NCBI GenBank assembly: GCA_002342665.1
Contig: DDQK01000007.1
Span: 1 to 64,000, forward strand
DNA length: 64,000 bases
DNA from: Prevotella sp. UBA2444
Lineage (GTDB): Bacteria > Bacteroidota > Bacteroidia > Bacteroidales > Bacteroidaceae
Reading direction: 5' to 3'
Part shown: positions 16,324 through 24,082 of the stretch, in pieces
Position numbering within the stretch: position 1 is the first letter of the stretch
Layout of the letters: the number at the start of each line of letters is the position of its first letter
Notes under the pieces: generated by a model
What the model was told of the DNA's origin: nothing
What the model saw: the letters and a program-made list of their open reading frames with translations, nothing else
The model's database searches: none
Made by a program: the position numbers and the translations under genes

Positions 16324-16752
16324 ATGGTGAGCGACGGAGAAATCATAACAGAAGCCATCCGGCTGGTAGATGAGGGCGTGAGCGTGACGCTACCCGTCAA
16401 CGGGCGTAGCATGCTACCTTTCATCATCGGCGGCAAGGAGAGCGTCATTCTACAGAAACCAGTCTCCCTACAGGAGGGCGACGTGGTGCTGGCATGGGTC
16501 GACGGTTGCCGCCACGTGGTGCATCGCATCATCCGCATCGAAGGCGACAGCGTGACGCTGATGGGCGACGGCAACCTGGCAGGCACGGAGCACTGTGCCC
16601 TCGCCGACGTGAAGGCCAAGGTGACCCACGTGGTGAATGCCGACGGTATAGCGCACGAGATAGACAACGGTTGGCGACGACGGGCGGCCAGGATATGGTT
16701 CCGGCTGCGCCCCCTACGACGATATTTACTAGCAATTTACAAACGATTATGA
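16324..16752 (+). CDS. S24/S26-family peptidase, Ser/His type
   Basis: This is a 142-residue protein. GRSMLPF holds the catalytic serine S29, and HVVHRIIRI places H67 where bacterial signal peptidases have lysine, as in SipW-type and ER enzymes. No membrane helix is visible, so it may act in the cytosol. In this cassette it could cut a precursor peptide (inference). Its stop overlaps the next start by ATGA. LexA-like self-cleaving regulators are the alternative relatives, but no DNA-binding domain is present. Confidence 0.75.
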   Translation: MVSDGEIITEAIRLVDEGVSVTLPVNGRSMLPFIIGGKESVILQKPVSLQEGDVVLAWVDGCRHVVHRIIRIEGDSVTLMGDGNLAGTEHCALADVKAKVTHVVNADGIAHEIDNGWRRRAARIWFRLRPLRRYLLAIYKRL

Positions 16753-17024
16753 AGATCAAGAAAGGATTTGTGCTGCGCCAGGTGTGCGGCGAGAATGTCA
16801 TCGTGGGCGAAGGCCTGGATGCCATCAATTTCGGCAAGCTGCTGGCTCTGAACGAAACAGCAGCATGGCTGTGGAGCCAGGCTCAGCAGATGGGCGACTT
16901 CACCGCCGAGGCACTCACAGAGAAGCTCTGCGAGGAATACGACGTGACACTTGATGAGGCGCGCAACGACGTGGCAGGGATCATTACCCAATGGCAGGAT
17001 GTAAACGTGATAGAACAGGCCTGA
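16749..17024 (+). CDS. PqqD-like peptide-binding protein
   Basis: The 91-residue protein starts at 16749, overlapping the peptidase gene by four bases. It has the PqqD/RRE pattern: strands (FVLRQVCGENVIVGEG), then LNETAAWLW, then helices with VTLDEARNDVAGIITQW. PqqD proteins hold RiPP leader peptides and hand them to modifying enzymes. Being between a peptidase and an ABC exporter fits a precursor-recognition role. The partner peptide is not visible here. Confidence 0.85.
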   Translation: MKIKKGFVLRQVCGENVIVGEGLDAINFGKLLALNETAAWLWSQAQQMGDFTAEALTEKLCEEYDVTLDEARNDVAGIITQWQDVNVIEQA

Positions 17025-17031
17025 GGAAGGG

Positions 17032-18657
17032 ATGAAGTATCTGTCTTGGATATGGCACCGCTCGCATGGCATCCACTGGAATGTGGCATTGCGCATCGCG
17101 ACAGGCATCGGGCAGGTAGTGATGGGGCTGCTGATGGTATGGCTCAGCCGACAGTTCATCGATGAGACCATCCGCACGGGGTCGGCTGACGATGTGCTGC
17201 AGATGGTAGTCTGGCTCGTGCTGACCGTCGTGGGCAACGTGGTGCTCGGACAGGTAGGCTACTGGCTCACCACCTCGGCCGGTGTCAGGCAGTCTAATGC
17301 CCTGCGACTGACAATCTTCAGCAGTCTCTTCCGCCGACAGTTGTATACGGGCGAGGAGCTGCACTCCGGCGACGTCAGTTCACGGTTGGCCAAGGACATC
17401 GAACAGATCAGTACCGTCTGCAGCGACACACTGCCCCAGATGGTAATCACCGGCACCCAGCTCTGCGGAGCCTTCCTGCTGATGCGCTGGTTTGACGAGC
17501 GGTTGGCATGGACTCTGTTGCTGCTCACGCCACTGGCCATCGTCTTCGGCAAACTCATAGCCCACAGGTTGCGCCAGATGACACTCGACATCCGTCAGGA
17601 CGAGAGCCGCATACAGATGCAGGTGCAGGAGGGCATGGAGCACAATGCCGTGCTGCGCTCGCTCGGTTCGGAGCTGTGGATGACGGAGAGACTCGACGAC
17701 ATGCAGCGCCGGCTTCACGGACATGTGATGCGTCGCATGCGCTTTACCGTCACCACGAGACTCATCATGGGGTGTGTCTTTGGACTGGGCTATCTACTGG
17801 CTTTCGTCTGGGGAGGCATCGGTCTAAGGAACGGCACCATCACCTTCGGCGTGATGACCTCGTTCCTGCAGCTGGTAGGCTTGATACAGCACCCGATACT
17901 GCAACTGCTGAACATGGTGCCCGGGGTCATACATGCCACGGCCAGCATCGACCGTCTGGAAGAACTAAGCCATCAGACAATGACAGACCCGGCATCCAAG
18001 CAACAGGAAAGTCGCATCGACCAAAGCCATCCGTGCCCCTTAGGGAGCATCTGCTTCGATCACGTCAGTTTCCGCTATGCAGATGGCGACCGAGAGGTGA
18101 TCAACAACTTCACCCACCACTTCCGCCCAGGCTCCAAGACTGCCATCACAGGCCAGACGGGCATTGGCAAGACCACACTTTTCCGGATGATCCTCGGCTT
18201 TGTGGAACCCGCAGAAGGAGAAGTCTCTGTCGGTGGCCAGCTATGCTTTGTGCCTCAAGGAAACACCCTGATGAGCGGCACAATCCGCTACAACCTGCAA
18301 CTGGCTCGACCCGACGCCACCGACGAGCAACTGCGCCAGGCGCTGCATACCGCCTGTGCCGACTTCGTGACCGATCTGCCAGATGGGCTCGACACCGAAC
18401 TGGGTGAGAGAGGAAGTGGACTGAGCGAGGGGCAGGCTCAGCGTATCGCCATCGCCCGCGGACTGCTCCACGGTGGCGACATCCTCCTGCTCGACGAAAT
18501 CAGCAGCAGTCTGGACGAAGCGACAGAGCGTGAACTGTATCATCGCCTCTTCACGGACTATCCCAACAAGACCATGTTGCTTATTACCCATCGTAACTCT
18601 GTCAGCGATTTATGCGACGAAGTGGTATGCCTGCGGGGGAAGATGGTCGGCATATAA
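17032..18657 (+). CDS. ABC exporter of the PqqD cassette
   Basis: This 541-residue fused exporter has about six membrane helices (about 15-270). The ATPase has Walker A GQTGIGKTT, a short region with Q-loop VPQGNTLMSG, signature LSEGQAQRIA and Walker B ILLLDEISSSLD. There is no C39 domain, so leader removal must happen elsewhere, perhaps by the S26 peptidase two genes upstream. It is seven bases from the PqqD gene. The substrate is unknown. A terminator follows on the opposite strand. Confidence 0.87.
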   Translation: MKYLSWIWHRSHGIHWNVALRIATGIGQVVMGLLMVWLSRQFIDETIRTGSADDVLQMVVWLVLTVVGNVVLGQVGYWLTTSAGVRQSNALRLTIFSSLFRRQLYTGEELHSGDVSSRLAKDIEQISTVCSDTLPQMVITGTQLCGAFLLMRWFDERLAWTLLLLTPLAIVFGKLIAHRLRQMTLDIRQDESRIQMQVQEGMEHNAVLRSLGSELWMTERLDDMQRRLHGHVMRRMRFTVTTRLIMGCVFGLGYLLAFVWGGIGLRNGTITFGVMTSFLQLVGLIQHPILQLLNMVPGVIHATASIDRLEELSHQTMTDPASKQQESRIDQSHPCPLGSICFDHVSFRYADGDREVINNFTHHFRPGSKTAITGQTGIGKTTLFRMILGFVEPAEGEVSVGGQLCFVPQGNTLMSGTIRYNLQLARPDATDEQLRQALHTACADFVTDLPDGLDTELGERGSGLSEGQAQRIAIARGLLHGGDILLLDEISSSLDEATERELYHRLFTDYPNKTMLLITHRNSVSDLCDEVVCLRGKMVGI

Positions 18658-18690
18658 AAAGCAGGCTCACCGGAAATCGGGAGCCTGCTT
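18656..18690 (-). terminator. Terminator of the ribH unit
   Basis: AAGCAGGCTC (18659-18668) and GAGCCTGCTT (18681-18690) form a ten-bp stem. On the minus strand TTTTT follows, so it best serves ribH. It also touches the ABC exporter's stop codon. Confidence 0.8.
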
Positions 18691-18714
18691 AGTCATATCA
18701 CTGAGAATCAGAAT

Positions 18715-19191
18715 TCAGAACTTGGCCATCTTGATGGCAACCACGGCGCACTCATCGCCCTTGTTGCCCAGTCGGCCTCCTGCCCTATCCTTGGCCTGCT
18801 GCAGGTTGTCGGTAGTGAGGAGTCCAAAGACCACGGGAATATTGTTCGTGGCGTTCAGACGGGCAATGCCTTCGGTGACTCCCTGACAGATGTAGTCGAA
18901 ATGAGGCGTCTCGCCACGAATGACGGAGCCGAGGATGATAACAGCATCGTAACCGTCGTTAAGCGTCATCTGATGGGCACCATAGATGAGTTCGAACGAA
19001 CCGGGCACGGTCTTCACATGGATATTCTCCGGTAATGCACCATGCTTCTCGAGTGTGGAGACACACCCCTGCAGCAGGGCACCAGTAATCTCAGGATTCC
19101 ACTCAGCCACCACGATACCGAAGATCATATTGGAAGCATCAGGGACTTTCGAGAAGTCGTAGTCGGAGAGATTATGAAGTGCTGTAGCCAT
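18715..19191 (-). CDS. ribH: 6,7-dimethyl-8-ribityllumazine synthase
   Basis: The 158-residue protein has the normal length and the motifs [26 protein letters not shown] and [14 protein letters not shown], which bind the substrates of riboflavin synthesis. It condenses 5-amino-6-ribitylaminouracil with dihydroxybutanone phosphate. The start codon shares one base with the stop of the TPR protein gene, so they are translated together. No other rib gene is near. Confidence 0.95.
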   Translation of the reverse strand: MATALHNLSDYDFSKVPDASNMIFGIVVAEWNPEITGALLQGCVSTLEKHGALPENIHVKTVPGSFELIYGAHQMTLNDGYDAVIILGSVIRGETPHFDYICQGVTEGIARLNATNNIPVVFGLLTTDNLQQAKDRAGGRLGNKGDECAVVAIKMAKF

Positions 19192-19868
19192 TATTTCACG
19201 CGCTCGATGTAGGCGTCGATGGTCTGGTACTGCATGGAGTTGAAGTACTTGTCCTTCACCTGCTGATAAAGCTTGAGAGCTTCGTCTTTCTTGCCCTGAC
19301 TCTCAAGGATTTCACCAGCCTGGATGAGGAAGGTGGGTGAGAGCGAGTTGTTGTCGGCACTCTCAGCTGCCTTCTTCAGTGTGGTGACGGCCTTGTCGAG
19401 CTGGTTGAGGTGAGCATAGACATTGCCAAGTGCTCCGATGGCTGCGGGCGACACCATGTCGTCGTCGGCACCGCTGAACTTCTCGATGTACTGGGCAGCT
19501 TCCTTCCACTTATCGAGGTTGGCATAGCAGAGACCTACATAGAGGTTGGCCAGATTGCCGGCCTTGGTGCTGCCATACTCGTTAACCACGTTGAGGAATC
19601 CCTTGTAGGAGGCACTGTCACCATTGAGGGCCTTCTGATAGTCGCCAGCCATGAAATACTGCTGACCCTTGGCGAGCATGGTGCTGGCTTTCTGCTCATT
19701 AGGACCAGACACATAAGTCTGATAAAGAACGACACCTGCGATGATGGCTACGAGAGCGACCACTGCAGCGATAATGGCCTTCTTGTATTTCAGGAAGAAG
19801 GCCTCACTCTGATTGAGGGTCTGCTCCTCTGCTACGGGAGCACCCTGCTGACTGTTTTGATTTGCCAT
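19191..19868 (-). CDS. Membrane-anchored TPR protein
   Basis: The 225-residue protein has a short cytosolic start, one membrane helix (about 32-52, [19 protein letters not shown]) and TPR-like helices (about 60-220). The layout is like YfgM, a periplasmic chaperone partner of the Sec translocon. The protein is coupled to ribH through a shared base but no functional link is known to me. The exact role is unknown. Confidence 0.75.
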   Translation of the reverse strand: MANQNSQQGAPVAEEQTLNQSEAFFLKYKKAIIAAVVALVAIIAGVVLYQTYVSGPNEQKASTMLAKGQQYFMAGDYQKALNGDSASYKGFLNVVNEYGSTKAGNLANLYVGLCYANLDKWKEAAQYIEKFSGADDDMVSPAAIGALGNVYAHLNQLDKAVTTLKKAAESADNNSLSPTFLIQAGEILESQGKKDEALKLYQQVKDKYFNSMQYQTIDAYIERVK

Positions 19869-19906
19869 TATACTATAATTATTTTATATTTCACACGAAA
19901 CGGGTG

Positions 19907-19914
19907 CAAAATTA
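19907..19914 (-). promoter_or_regulatory. Promoter of TPR-ribH
   Basis: TAATTTTG on the minus strand; the -33 box is weak (TTTC at 19938-19935, 20-base spacing). Confidence 0.45.
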
Positions 19915-19988
19915 GTGAAAATCTTGCAGATACTGAAATTTATTGCAGACTTTTTTCACTTTTAGGCAAGAAAAGCCGTATTTTTTCG

Positions 19989-19996
19989 TACCTTTG
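19989..19996 (+). promoter_or_regulatory. -7 box of the recF promoter
   Basis: TACCTTTG ends only four bases before the ATG at 20001, so the mRNA would have almost no leader. No good -33 box was found. Confidence 0.55.
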
Positions 19997-20000
19997 CATC

Positions 20001-21089
20001 ATGATTCTCGAAAAACTGTCGCTGATAAACTATAAGAACATCCAGTCGGCCACTCTGGAACTGTCGCCGAAGATGAACTGCTTCATCGGTCATAACGGTG
20101 CGGGCAAGACCAACGTGCTGGATGCTATCTACTACCTATCCTTCTGTCACTCGGCCAACAACCCCGTTGACTCGCAGGTGATACGCCATGGAGAGGAGTT
20201 CCTGATGATAGAGGGCATGTATGCCCCAAAACTGACCATCACTTGCGGACTGAAGCGAGGACAGAAGAAGCACTTCAAGAAGGACAAGAAGGAATACAAG
20301 CGACTCTCCGAGCACATCGGACTGATACCTGTGGTGACGGTGTCGCCTTCAGACACGCTGCTCATCGAGGGTGGCAGTGAGGAGCGCCGAAGGCTGATGG
20401 ACCTGGTCATCTCGCAGTACGACCGCAGCTACATAGAGGCCTTGAACCGCTACAACAAAGCCTTGCAGCAGCGCAACACGATGCTGAAGGCCGAAGAAGA
20501 GCCCGACGCTGAGGTGATGAGCCTGTGGGAGGAGCAGATGGCATCGACGGGTGAGGAAATCTACCGGAAACGTGACAGTTTCGTCAAGGAGATGGTGCCC
20601 GTGTTCCAGTACTACTATGAGCGTATCTCGGGTAACAAGGAACAAGTCTCGCTGAACTATGTCTCCCACTGTCAACGAGGGCCATTGCTGGAGGTGATAC
20701 AGCGCGACAGACTAAAAGACCGGGCAGTCGGCTACTCGCTGCACGGCATCCACCGCGACGACCTGGAGTTCACTCTGGCAGGCCATCAGATGAAGCGTGA
20801 GGGCAGTCAGGGACAGAACAAGACGTTTGTGGTTTCGCTGAAGCTGGCACAATTTGAATTTCTCAAGCGCACCAATACGCAGACCACTCCCCTATTGCTG
20901 CTCGACGACATCTTCGACAAGCTGGACGCCCAGCGTGTGGAACAGATCGTAAACCTGGTGGCAGGTGACGACTTCGGACAGATATTCATCACCGACACCA
21001 ACCGCGACCATCTAGACCAGATACTGTCAGCCTCATCGCACGACTACAAGATATTCTATGTAGAAGACGGGGAAATCAATGAAAAATGA
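20001..21089 (+). CDS. recF: DNA replication and repair protein RecF
   Basis: The 362-residue protein starts at ATG 20001 (MILEKLSLINYKNI), the usual RecF opening; the longer frame upstream overlaps a promoter and the divergent gene. Walker A GHNGAGKTN (about 30-38), the signature-type REGSQGQNKT and Walker B LLLLDDIFDKLD mark this SMC-like ATPase. RecF loads RecA at gaps together with RecO and RecR. It is followed ten bases later by a DUF721 gene, a common pairing. The start codon lies at the promoter itself. Confidence 0.93.
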   Translation: MILEKLSLINYKNIQSATLELSPKMNCFIGHNGAGKTNVLDAIYYLSFCHSANNPVDSQVIRHGEEFLMIEGMYAPKLTITCGLKRGQKKHFKKDKKEYKRLSEHIGLIPVVTVSPSDTLLIEGGSEERRRLMDLVISQYDRSYIEALNRYNKALQQRNTMLKAEEEPDAEVMSLWEEQMASTGEEIYRKRDSFVKEMVPVFQYYYERISGNKEQVSLNYVSHCQRGPLLEVIQRDRLKDRAVGYSLHGIHRDDLEFTLAGHQMKREGSQGQNKTFVVSLKLAQFEFLKRTNTQTTPLLLLDDIFDKLDAQRVEQIVNLVAGDDFGQIFITDTNRDHLDQILSASSHDYKIFYVEDGEINEK

Positions 21090-21099
21090 GGAGTAAGAA

Positions 21100-21390
21100 A
21101 TGTTTAGGAGAGACGTAAAGGACATTAGAGAGCTGATTCTGAGAAATCTGAGGATGCAGGGACTAGAGACGCCCCTGCAACAGAAACGACTTGTGGATGC
21201 CTGGCCGACGGTGGCCGGAGAACTCATCGCAAGCTATACCAACGGGGTGAGCATTCGCAACCAGACGCTATGGGTACACCTGACGAGTCCGGCCCTAAGG
21301 GCAGACCTCTCAATGCAGCGCACAGAACTGGTAAGACGACTAAATGACTATGTGGGCAGTCAGGTGATTACCGATATCCGATTCCACTAA
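21100..21390 (+). CDS. DUF721 (DciA-like) protein
   Basis: The 96-residue protein holds the DUF721 pattern: LQQKRLVDAWPTVAGELIASYT followed by LWVHLTSPALRADLSMQR and LVRRLNDYVGSQVI. DciA proteins of this family help load the replicative helicase, and genes for them often follow recF. It is short because it has only the core domain. Its last four bases overlap the convergent cyclo-ligase gene. Confidence 0.82.
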   Translation: MFRRDVKDIRELILRNLRMQGLETPLQQKRLVDAWPTVAGELIASYTNGVSIRNQTLWVHLTSPALRADLSMQRTELVRRLNDYVGSQVITDIRFH

Positions 21391-21929
21391 ATCACCTCAT
21401 CGACAGGGATGTCGAATGCATCGACAGGGACTTCCGGCAATTTCTGGAAGTCGAAACAAACCCCAATCTTATACATATCAGGATGGAGGGCCAGGAAACG
21501 GTCGTAGTAGCCGCGCCCGCGCCCTAACCGGCGGCCCTGAGCATCGAAAGCGATGCCTGGGACAAGTACCACCTGCTCCCCATCCGTAGAGGGGGCAAAA
21601 TCTTGGCCGTCTACCATCATACCATTAGGTTCAGCAATACCAAACGCACCTAATAAAAGATCGGCTGGTGAGGTATATCGGTGCCACGTCATGGTGTCGG
21701 GGCCCGTCACTTTCGGCAGAAAAACCGTCTTACCCTCTGCTACTAGTTCATCTATTAACTGATGGGTGAACACCTCATCGGGCAGGGAATAATAGGCGAA
21801 GACCGTAGCTGCTCCGGTCAGTCGCGGTCTGAGACGTGCAATAATTGGAAGCGACAGCTCCTCCAATTGCTGGGAAGAGAACTGTCGCTTGAGGTTTCTA
21901 ATCTGTTGTCGGAGCTCTGCCTTAAGCAT
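21387..21929 (-). CDS. 5-formyltetrahydrofolate cyclo-ligase
   Basis: I start at MLKAELRQQIRNLKRQF (21929), since the longer frame overlaps the protease. The 180-residue enzyme shows the motif pair VLVPGIAFDAQGRRLGRGRGYYDR that binds ATP and 5-formyl-THF. It turns 5-formyl-THF into methenyl-THF with ATP. It is the last gene of the M3-dCMP-S41 operon and overlaps the protease stop by eight bases. A recF-DUF721 transcript ends opposite to it. Confidence 0.93.
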   Translation of the reverse strand: MLKAELRQQIRNLKRQFSSQQLEELSLPIIARLRPRLTGAATVFAYYSLPDEVFTHQLIDELVAEGKTVFLPKVTGPDTMTWHRYTSPADLLLGAFGIAEPNGMMVDGQDFAPSTDGEQVVLVPGIAFDAQGRRLGRGRGYYDRFLALHPDMYKIGVCFDFQKLPEVPVDAFDIPVDEVI

Positions 21930-23634
21930 GGGCGATGTATGAAGCCTTGATATGTGTACCGCGATAGTCAAAAGCACAAGCCACCTTCTGCTGCTTCTGA
22001 CCGGCGGATGCATCGGGTTTCTGGGGGAAGGCCTTGCCTTCGCGGAAGAGCTTGAGGGTCTGGAGGATGGCTGGATCGTCCTGATTGAGGTATTCTGTCC
22101 AAGCCTCCTCGTCGAGCATGTTGTAGATGATGCGGCTATTGACGTAGCGTTCAAGCAACTTGTATGATTTCTTCACCATTAGGTTGCGGCGCTTCAGACC
22201 GTTCTTGTCGGCCCAGTCGACGAACTTTTCTACAGAATTCTGTGCCTTGAGATACTTCTCCATTTCGACAGCTGTCTTGTATTGCTTCAGTCTGGCACGG
22301 TTCTCGTCAGTATAATTGAAGGCGAACTGCAGGATCTGTCCAGTCATTGATGCCTCCTTATAATAGGACGTCATGCCCACGGTATCCTCCGGCACGAAGA
22401 TGTCAGGTGTGATGCCGCCTCCGCCATATACAACTCGGCCATTGGCAGTATGATATTCCGGACCTGTATGCTTGATGCTGTCCTGAGAGAAGAACTCACC
22501 GTGCTGATAGCGGTTCAGGAGGTCTTCCTCATAACTCTTGTCGGAGCCCGACGTATAGGGCTTCTGAATGCATCGCCCAGAAGGAGAATAGTAACGGGCG
22601 ATGGTCAAACGGATCATAGAGTGGTCGCTAAACTCGATGGGCTGCTGCACGAGCCCCTTGCCAAACGAACGGCGCCCTATGATGGTGCCACGGTCATTGT
22701 CCTGGACGGCACCGGCGAGAATCTCGGAGGCAGAAGCAGAAGCCTCATCGATGAGGACCACGAGTGGCATCTTCTGATACGAGCCGCGTCCGTCACTCCG
22801 ATACTCCTGACGGGGCGACTTTCGGCCCTCGGTATAGACAATCAGCTGCCCCTTGGAGAGGAACTCATTGGCAATCTGCACGGCAGAGGCCAGATAGCCG
22901 CCGGTATTGCTACGCAGGTCGATGACCAGATTAGAGAATCCCTCTTGCGAGAGTTTTGCCAGGGCGATGAGCAGTTCGGGATAGGTATTCTCGCCGAAAT
23001 TCTTAATCTTAATATAACCCGTTTCGTCGTCGAGCATATAGGATGCGGTGATACTCTTCATGGGTATCTCGCCTCGGGTTACAGTAATGTGGCGCAGCTT
23101 GGTCTCACCATAACGGAGTATGCCCAGCTTCACCTTCGTATCCCTCGGTCCTTTCAGACGGTGCATGGCTTCCTCATTGGTCACCTTCTTACCCACAAAC
23201 ACCGAGTCGTCGACCTCTACAATCTTGTCGCCAGCCATCACACCAGCCCGCTCAGCTGGTCCGTTGCCGATGACATTCTGCACACGGATGGTGTCCTTGC
23301 GGATGGTAAACTCGATACCGATGCCCGAGAAGGAACCCTTCAGGTCGTCGTTGGCAATCTGTACGTCCTTGGCAGCAATGTAGACTGAGTGGGGATCGAG
23401 CTCCGAAAGGATCTGAGGCACGGCCTTCTCTACCAAGTCATTGACATTGACGGTATCCACATATTGGTCGTCGACGATGTGCAACAGGTTATTGAGCTTG
23501 TTACCGCTCGAATTAATAATGTTCAGCCGATTTCCAGAGAAATGGTTGGCATAGAAGGTACCCACCAGGATGCCCAGGATGACACACAAAGCCATCCACA
23601 GCGGCATAAATCGAGTTGACTTATTCTGACTCAT
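21922..23634 (-). CDS. S41-family C-terminal processing peptidase
   Basis: The 570-residue protein has an N-terminal membrane anchor (about 10-30). A PDZ domain (about 85-180, GIGIEFTIRKDTIRVQN and ERAGVMAGDKI) comes before the S41 protease, whose Ser is in VVLIDEASASASEIL and whose Lys is in GRRSFGKGLVQ. A C-terminal extension of about 150 residues follows. Such CtpA enzymes trim or degrade periplasmic proteins. It overlaps the dCMP deaminase gene by 14 bases. Confidence 0.92.
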   Translation of the reverse strand: MSQNKSTRFMPLWMALCVILGILVGTFYANHFSGNRLNIINSSGNKLNNLLHIVDDQYVDTVNVNDLVEKAVPQILSELDPHSVYIAAKDVQIANDDLKGSFSGIGIEFTIRKDTIRVQNVIGNGPAERAGVMAGDKIVEVDDSVFVGKKVTNEEAMHRLKGPRDTKVKLGILRYGETKLRHITVTRGEIPMKSITASYMLDDETGYIKIKNFGENTYPELLIALAKLSQEGFSNLVIDLRSNTGGYLASAVQIANEFLSKGQLIVYTEGRKSPRQEYRSDGRGSYQKMPLVVLIDEASASASEILAGAVQDNDRGTIIGRRSFGKGLVQQPIEFSDHSMIRLTIARYYSPSGRCIQKPYTSGSDKSYEEDLLNRYQHGEFFSQDSIKHTGPEYHTANGRVVYGGGGITPDIFVPEDTVGMTSYYKEASMTGQILQFAFNYTDENRARLKQYKTAVEMEKYLKAQNSVEKFVDWADKNGLKRRNLMVKKSYKLLERYVNSRIIYNMLDEEAWTEYLNQDDPAILQTLKLFREGKAFPQKPDASAGQKQQKVACAFDYRGTHIKASYIAHA

Positions 23635-24082
23635 ATTTTAATTTAACTATTTCATTGTTCAAATCCATGAAGACGACCTCGATACCTGCACGCTGCAAAA
23701 GCTCGATGCCATCGGTGAGGCGGTATTTTTCACCGTATACTACCCTTTTGATACCAGCCTGGATGATTAACTTAGCGCACTCTATGCAAGGCGATGCGGT
23801 GATATAGATGGTGGCACCATCGGAATTGTTCGACGAGCGCGCCAACTTGGTGATAGCGTTGGCCTCGGCGTGGAGCACGTAGGGCTTTGTGACATTGTTG
23901 TCGTCTTCACATACATTCTCGAAGCCGCTCGGCGTGCCGTTGTAGCCGTCGCTGATTATCATCTTATCCTTGACGACAAGGGCTCCCACCTGCCGACGCT
24001 GACAATAGGAGTTCTCGGCCCATATCCGCGCCATGCGCAGGTAGCGGCTATCCAGTTTCTGTTGCTTAGCGTTTGATTCCAT
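23621..24082 (-). CDS. dCMP deaminase family protein
   Basis: This 153-residue cytidine/dCMP-type deaminase has the zinc motifs VLHAEANAI (His, catalytic Glu) and ASPCIECAK (two Cys). It converts dCMP to dUMP, supplying thymidylate synthesis; the family match comes from NGTPSGFENVCED, typical of dCMP deaminases. It overlaps the M3 peptidase gene by 17 bases and the protease by 14. All zinc ligands are present. Confidence 0.92.
   Translation of the reverse strand: MESNAKQQKLDSRYLRMARIWAENSYCQRRQVGALVVKDKMIISDGYNGTPSGFENVCEDDNNVTKPYVLHAEANAITKLARSSNNSDGATIYITASPCIECAKLIIQAGIKRVVYGEKYRLTDGIELLQRAGIEVVFMDLNNEIVKLKYESE

Noticed and set aside
22450..23388. 312-codon frame on the plus strand
   Set aside because: Antisense to the S41 protease, whose active site and PDZ motifs are clear on the other strand.
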